Shown here: piece by piece, positions 13,178-16,474 of the stretch
How the letters are laid out: each line of letters starts with the position of its first letter
Numbering within the stretch: position 1 is the stretch's first letter
Source: Chrysiogenia bacterium
GTDB taxonomy: Bacteria; JAGRBM01
NCBI GenBank assembly: GCA_020434085.1
Contig: JAGRBM010000264.1
Span: 1-16,474, forward strand
Direction: 5' to 3'
DNA length: 16,474 nucleotides
Made by a program: the position numbers and the translations under genes
The notes under the pieces: generated by a model
Databases searched by the model: none
What the model was told of the DNA's origin: nothing
Seen by the model: only the letters and a program-made list of their open reading frames with translations

Positions 13178-16003
13178 CTACCCCGCCCGCCGGGCCCCCG
13201 TCAGGGAGCTGGTCGAGAGCGCCGTTCCGCCGATGGCCTCGCGCAGAAGCTGCTCGATCCGGTCCAGTTTCTCGGTCGCCACGATTTTCTGGCCGAAGAT
13301 ATCGGTGAGGTAAAAGGTGTCGTCGGCCCGCTCTTTCTTGGTGGAGACCTTGGCAAGGCTGATCGTGACGCCGGCCTCGGCCAGGGCGCCGGTGACCTTG
13401 TAGAGCAGCCCCATCCGGTCGCCCGTGGTCACATCGACGATCGTGTATTGGGCCGAGCTCTCGTTGTCGAAGGTGATGCGCGTTGGATAGCTCTTGGCAA
13501 AGCGCGCCAGGTTGACCGGCTCGCGGATCTGGCCCACCAGCTTGCCCACGGGGACCTTGCCCTGCAGGACGTCGCAGAGGGTCTTCTCCAGCCGCTTCCA
13601 CCCGGCCTCTCCCTCTGCCAGACGCCCGAAGGGATCGACCACGTGGAAGACGTCCAGCAGGGTCCCGTCGCTGAGCGTCGTGATGTCGGCCGAAAGGATG
13701 GAGAGTCCGCAGGCGGCAAAAGCGCCCGCCGCCATGGAAAAGAAGCGCGGCACATCGAGCGAATACAGAACGATCTCGTAGTAGGGCGTCCCCTCGATCC
13801 GGTGGTGCTGGATGCGCACAGGGATGTCGGAGAAACTCTTGGTGCCGCCCTCTCCGTATTCGGTCCGGTGGGCGAGCACCATGCGCTGGTGCCGGGCGAT
13901 CTGCTTGGCCGAGTGAACCAGGAAATAGCGCGAAGGGAAGAGCATCAGTTCCTCGCGCAGCAGGGTGTCGGGAAACTCCCCGGCCAGCTCTTCGATCACC
14001 GCGTCGGTTCGCTCGTTTGCGAGTTTCTGCAGGTCCTCGACGGCAATGCGGCCGTGTTCGAGCGCATACTTGGTCACGCGGAAGGCATCGTCGCAGAGCC
14101 CACCCTTCCAGGGGGTCCAGACCTCCGGCCCCACGGCGCGCATGTCGGCGGTGGTCAGCAGGTGAAGCATCTCCAACCGGTCGAGATTGCCGACAGCCGA
14201 GGCAAATTCCGAGATCTGTCGCGGATCGTTGAGGTCGCGCTTCAAAGCGATGTGCGAGAGCAGCAGGTGGTCACTCACCAGCCAGGCCACATCCTCGATG
14301 TCCGTGGCATCGAGCCCCATGCGCGCGCAGATCTCTCGCGAACGCTCGGCGCCCTTGACCGAGTGATTGCCGCCCATGTTCTTGCCCACATCGTGGAAGA
14401 GCAGCCCCAGATAAAGGACATGGGGGCGCTCGATCTGCTGGCCAATCTGCGTGAGCAGCGGCAGCTCCTTTTCGAGCTCGCCCTTCATGATCGAACGCAA
14501 CTCGCGCACGGCAAACAGGGTGTGAATGTCGGTCGTGTGCACGTGGTAAGCGTCGTGCTGCACGTGACAGGTGATCGTCCGGAACTCGGGCATGTATTTG
14601 GTGAGCAGGCGCAGCTCGTGCATCAGCCACAGGGTGCGGAAGATGCGTGTTTTTCCCTGAATGATGCGGCGGAAGCTGGCATGGACGCGCTCGTCTTCGA
14701 GAAAGGCCTTACTGGCTTTCTGCCGGTGCAGGTAGAGCGCTTCCTGCGCGCTGGTCGAGAGATCGACGTCGAGTTCCTGGGCCCGCTCAAAGATGAGCAT
14801 CATCTTCCAGGGCTCGCTCGCAAAGATTTCGGGATCCTGGACTGTGAGCTTGCCACCGAGCAGATAGAATCCATCGCCCACGTCCTTGGGACGGCGCCAA
14901 ACGCTCGCGATCCGCTTGGGGAGGCTCGTCCCGTACTGGCTCATGCGCTCAAGGATCATGCCCGTGAGCTGCGCGCCGGCGCGGGTGACCAGGTAGTAAC
15001 GGCGCATGAACCACTCGGCCGAGCGAGCGCTACCCGCCCCACGGGAGAATCCCATTGCCGGCGCAACCTTGGGCTGCAGATCAAAAGCCAGGCGGTCGTT
15101 CTTCTGATCGGCCTGAAAGTGCAGCTCGTGGCGGACCCGCAACAGGAAGTCGAAGTAGCGGTTGAATTGTTCGAGCTCGCTGCGATTGAGGAACCCAAGC
15201 TGATGAAGGCCGCTCACATCGTCGACATGGAACTTCACTTTCGCGATCCACAAAATGGTCTGGAAATCGCGCAACCCGCCGAGGCCTTCTTTTACGTTGG
15301 GCTCGAGCAGGTAAACCGTCTCGCCGCCGTATTTTTCGTGGCGCTGCTGGAGAGCGTAGATCCGCTCTTCGAGATACTTGTCGGGTTTCTTCGTGAGCGC
15401 GTTGTTGGAAACCTGTTCCTCGAACTCTTTCCAGAGCCCTTTGTCACCGGCAAGGAGGCGCGCATCGAGCATGGCGGTGCGCACGGTGACGTCCTCTTCA
15501 GCGAACTTCACACAATCACCGATCGTGCGCACCGAGTAGCCCACGTCGAGCCCCAGGTCCCAGAGCCCGTAGAGCACGCCCTCGGAGATTTTCTTGGCCG
15601 AGCCCGCAGAGCGACCGCTGTAGAGGAAGAGAATATCCACGTCGGAAAACGGTGCCAGCTCGCCGCGCCCGTAACCGCCCACGGCCAGCAGCGCCACCTG
15701 GGGATCGGTCTTGCGCTTGGCGCTCACGGATTCGAGCGCGTCGGAAAAGAGCTTTTTGACGACCTTGTCGAGCGCCGCGGCAAAGGCGCGCTCTACCGCG
15801 CGGCTCGGAGCGCCGGCATCATGGGCCTTGCGGATGTGCTGGCGCATGCGCCGCAGGTAGGCTTTGCCCGCTTCGGCGAGCACCATGCCATGGCGCGGGC
15901 GGAAAGCCGGAACTTTTACCTCTCCCTCACCGGGGGTGCCCAGTTCCTTGGAGAGTTCGTCTACGAGGGTGGAAATCGGTGTCTGTGGCGGCTCAACGGC
16001 CAT
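13178..16003 (-). CDS. glnD: [Protein-PII] uridylyltransferase / uridylyl-removing enzyme
   Basis: The bifunctional nitrogen sensor: it uridylylates PII (GlnB/GlnK) when glutamine is low and removes UMP when glutamine is high. The 941 residues are in the upper family range. Visible domains in order are a nucleotidyltransferase core GGYGRGELAPFSDVDILFL (from Gly109, metal-binding Asp121 and Asp123), a GlnD linker, an HD hydrolase domain with FHDVGK (His537-Asp538) and later SDHLLLS, and two ACT domains (about 740-810 and 853-930; for example GLSILSADITTLSDGTLLDV and TGDRMGLLYKVTGALAEAGV). All catalytic motifs look intact, so both activities are expected. GGAG (16011-16014 on the complement) lies 7 bases before the ATG. 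The amidase gene lies 87 bases upstream on the same strand. No PII or glutamine synthetase gene is in the window. Confidence 0.96.
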   Translation of the reverse strand: MAVEPPQTPISTLVDELSKELGTPGEGEVKVPAFRPRHGMVLAEAGKAYLRRMRQHIRKAHDAGAPSRAVERAFAAALDKVVKKLFSDALESVSAKRKTDPQVALLAVGGYGRGELAPFSDVDILFLYSGRSAGSAKKISEGVLYGLWDLGLDVGYSVRTIGDCVKFAEEDVTVRTAMLDARLLAGDKGLWKEFEEQVSNNALTKKPDKYLEERIYALQQRHEKYGGETVYLLEPNVKEGLGGLRDFQTILWIAKVKFHVDDVSGLHQLGFLNRSELEQFNRYFDFLLRVRHELHFQADQKNDRLAFDLQPKVAPAMGFSRGAGSARSAEWFMRRYYLVTRAGAQLTGMILERMSQYGTSLPKRIASVWRRPKDVGDGFYLLGGKLTVQDPEIFASEPWKMMLIFERAQELDVDLSTSAQEALYLHRQKASKAFLEDERVHASFRRIIQGKTRIFRTLWLMHELRLLTKYMPEFRTITCHVQHDAYHVHTTDIHTLFAVRELRSIMKGELEKELPLLTQIGQQIERPHVLYLGLLFHDVGKNMGGNHSVKGAERSREICARMGLDATDIEDVAWLVSDHLLLSHIALKRDLNDPRQISEFASAVGNLDRLEMLHLLTTADMRAVGPEVWTPWKGGLCDDAFRVTKYALEHGRIAVEDLQKLANERTDAVIEELAGEFPDTLLREELMLFPSRYFLVHSAKQIARHQRMVLAHRTEYGEGGTKSFSDIPVRIQHHRIEGTPYYEIVLYSLDVPRFFSMAAGAFAACGLSILSADITTLSDGTLLDVFHVVDPFGRLAEGEAGWKRLEKTLCDVLQGKVPVGKLVGQIREPVNLARFAKSYPTRITFDNESSAQYTIVDVTTGDRMGLLYKVTGALAEAGVTISLAKVSTKKERADDTFYLTDIFGQKIVATEKLDRIEQLLREAIGGTALSTSSLTGARRAG

Positions 16004-16090
16004 GAGTTTGCTCCGGCAGCCCCAACGCAGGGCGCACCGGCATGGTAGGGGCCGCGGCAGGCCCTGCCAAGGGCTGCCACGTCGCGCGGC

Positions 16091-16474
16091 TCAGCGCCCG
16101 GTTTCCTTGAGGTAGGCCTCGATCCCGGTCTTCAGCCCCTCGGCCAGACGCTGCTGGTAGGCGGCGCTGAAGAGGCGCTTTTCCTCGGTGGCGTTCGTGA
16201 TGAAACCCAGCTCCACCAGGGCCGCGGGCATGTTGGTCAGCGCCAGCACGTAGAGCGGGCCGTGCTGCACGCCGATGTCGCGCACGCCCTTCCAATTCCC
16301 GCTCACGCTGGAGATCATGTTGCGTTGGAGGTGCCCGGCCAGCGCCGCGGACTGGCGTTCCTTGTCCTTGTATTTGAGGTCCGAGAGAATTGCCGCCAGA
16401 TCGCCGCTCGATTGCTTGAACACCGATTCGAGGTTCGTGAAGTTTTCTCGCGCGATCGTGGAGGCCTTCGACTG
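16091..16474 (-). CDS. N-acetylmuramoyl-L-alanine amidase (Amidase_3), C-terminal part, truncated by window edge
   Basis: The last 127 codons of a zinc-dependent cell-wall amidase of the AmiA/B/C (Amidase_3) family, which cleaves the amide bond between MurNAc and L-Ala. The frame is open to the window end at 16474, where the sequence reads QSKASTIARENFTNLESVFK; the true start lies beyond. Typical features are the AxxxARENF segment, the LAGHLQRNMI helix, GVRDIGVQHGPLYVL, and the catalytic-glutamate motif MPAALVELGFITNATEEKRL near the C terminus. The N-terminal zinc ligands are outside the window. It ends at a TGA (16091-16093), 87 bases upstream of glnD on the same strand. Periplasmic location is inferred from the family; no signal peptide can be checked here. 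Confidence 0.92.
   Translation of the reverse strand, partial: QSKASTIARENFTNLESVFKQSSGDLAAILSDLKYKDKERQSAALAGHLQRNMISSVSGNWKGVRDIGVQHGPLYVLALTNMPAALVELGFITNATEEKRLFSAAYQQRLAEGLKTGIEAYLKETGR

Noticed and set aside
15993-16043. A 16-codon leader peptide frame (ATG at 16043) overlapping the glnD start
   Set aside because: It could couple translation to glnD, but it has no clear ribosome-binding site or amino-acid pattern suggestive of attenuation, and such short frames are common by chance.
13145-16048. A 967-codon open frame on the + strand opposite glnD
   Set aside because: It is in exact codon register with glnD. In that register antisense stops arise only from TTA, CTA or TCA sense codons, which are rare at this GC content. 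The translation shows no recognisable family, whereas glnD has all its catalytic motifs.
16056-16068. GGCAGG-C-CCTGCC palindrome between the amidase gene and glnD
   Set aside because: A 1-base loop cannot form a hairpin and no T-run follows. It may be chance in GC-rich sequence.

Overview
This is an ordinary-looking, densely coded chromosomal window of high GC (roughly 60-65% by eye) from a Gram-negative-type bacterium. I recognise twelve genes plus one truncated at the right edge. The mix points to a deltaproteobacterial-type lineage (Myxococcota, Desulfobacterota or relatives). The pointers are a response regulator fused to PATAN/DUF4388, J and TPR domains, a CRP-like regulator, GlnD, TldE and CGCCAAG-type dispersed repeats. 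That placement is an inference from gene content only. I see no tRNA, rRNA, transposase, phage gene or CRISPR array, and no gene-free stretch longer than about 170 bases.

Layout. Positions 2-1333 (-) hold rarA, a replication-fork clamp-loader-like ATPase. It is divergent from a rightward cluster at 1441-7600: nadK (NAD kinase), recN (SMC-like repair ATPase), tldE/pmbA (non-catalytic half of the TldD/E protease), a small three-helix membrane protein and a CPA1-type cation/proton antiporter with a C-terminal NAD-binding domain. The first four genes are separated by 4, 0 and 1 bases, so they are probably one operon. The antiporter follows after 56 bases, behind a GC-rich hairpin and with a TTG start.

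Facing this cluster are two leftward genes of related architecture. One (7634-8431) is a soluble J-domain/TPR protein with a degenerate HPD motif. The other (8553-10484) is a receiver-PATAN-J-TPR protein with an intact HPD. A divergent promoter region separates the second from coaE (10603-11208, last step of coenzyme A synthesis), which is followed by an exported TPR protein (11238-12206).

That gene converges on a CRP-like regulator (12373-13035, -). The 166-base gap between them holds a long imperfect-palindrome repeat built from CGCCAAG/CTTGGCG units and a second GC-rich hairpin. To the right lie glnD (13178-16003, -, the PII uridylyltransferase/uridylyl-removing nitrogen sensor) and the C-terminal end of an N-acetylmuramoyl-L-alanine amidase (16091-16474, -), cut by the window edge.

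Nothing here is a clear new multi-gene system. The points most worth following are the paired J-TPR proteins with one broken HPD motif, the CRP-like protein lacking the two residues that contact the cAMP adenine in E. coli CRP, the palindromic repeat at the convergent junction, the hairpin at the antiporter start, and a local tandem duplication inside RecN.
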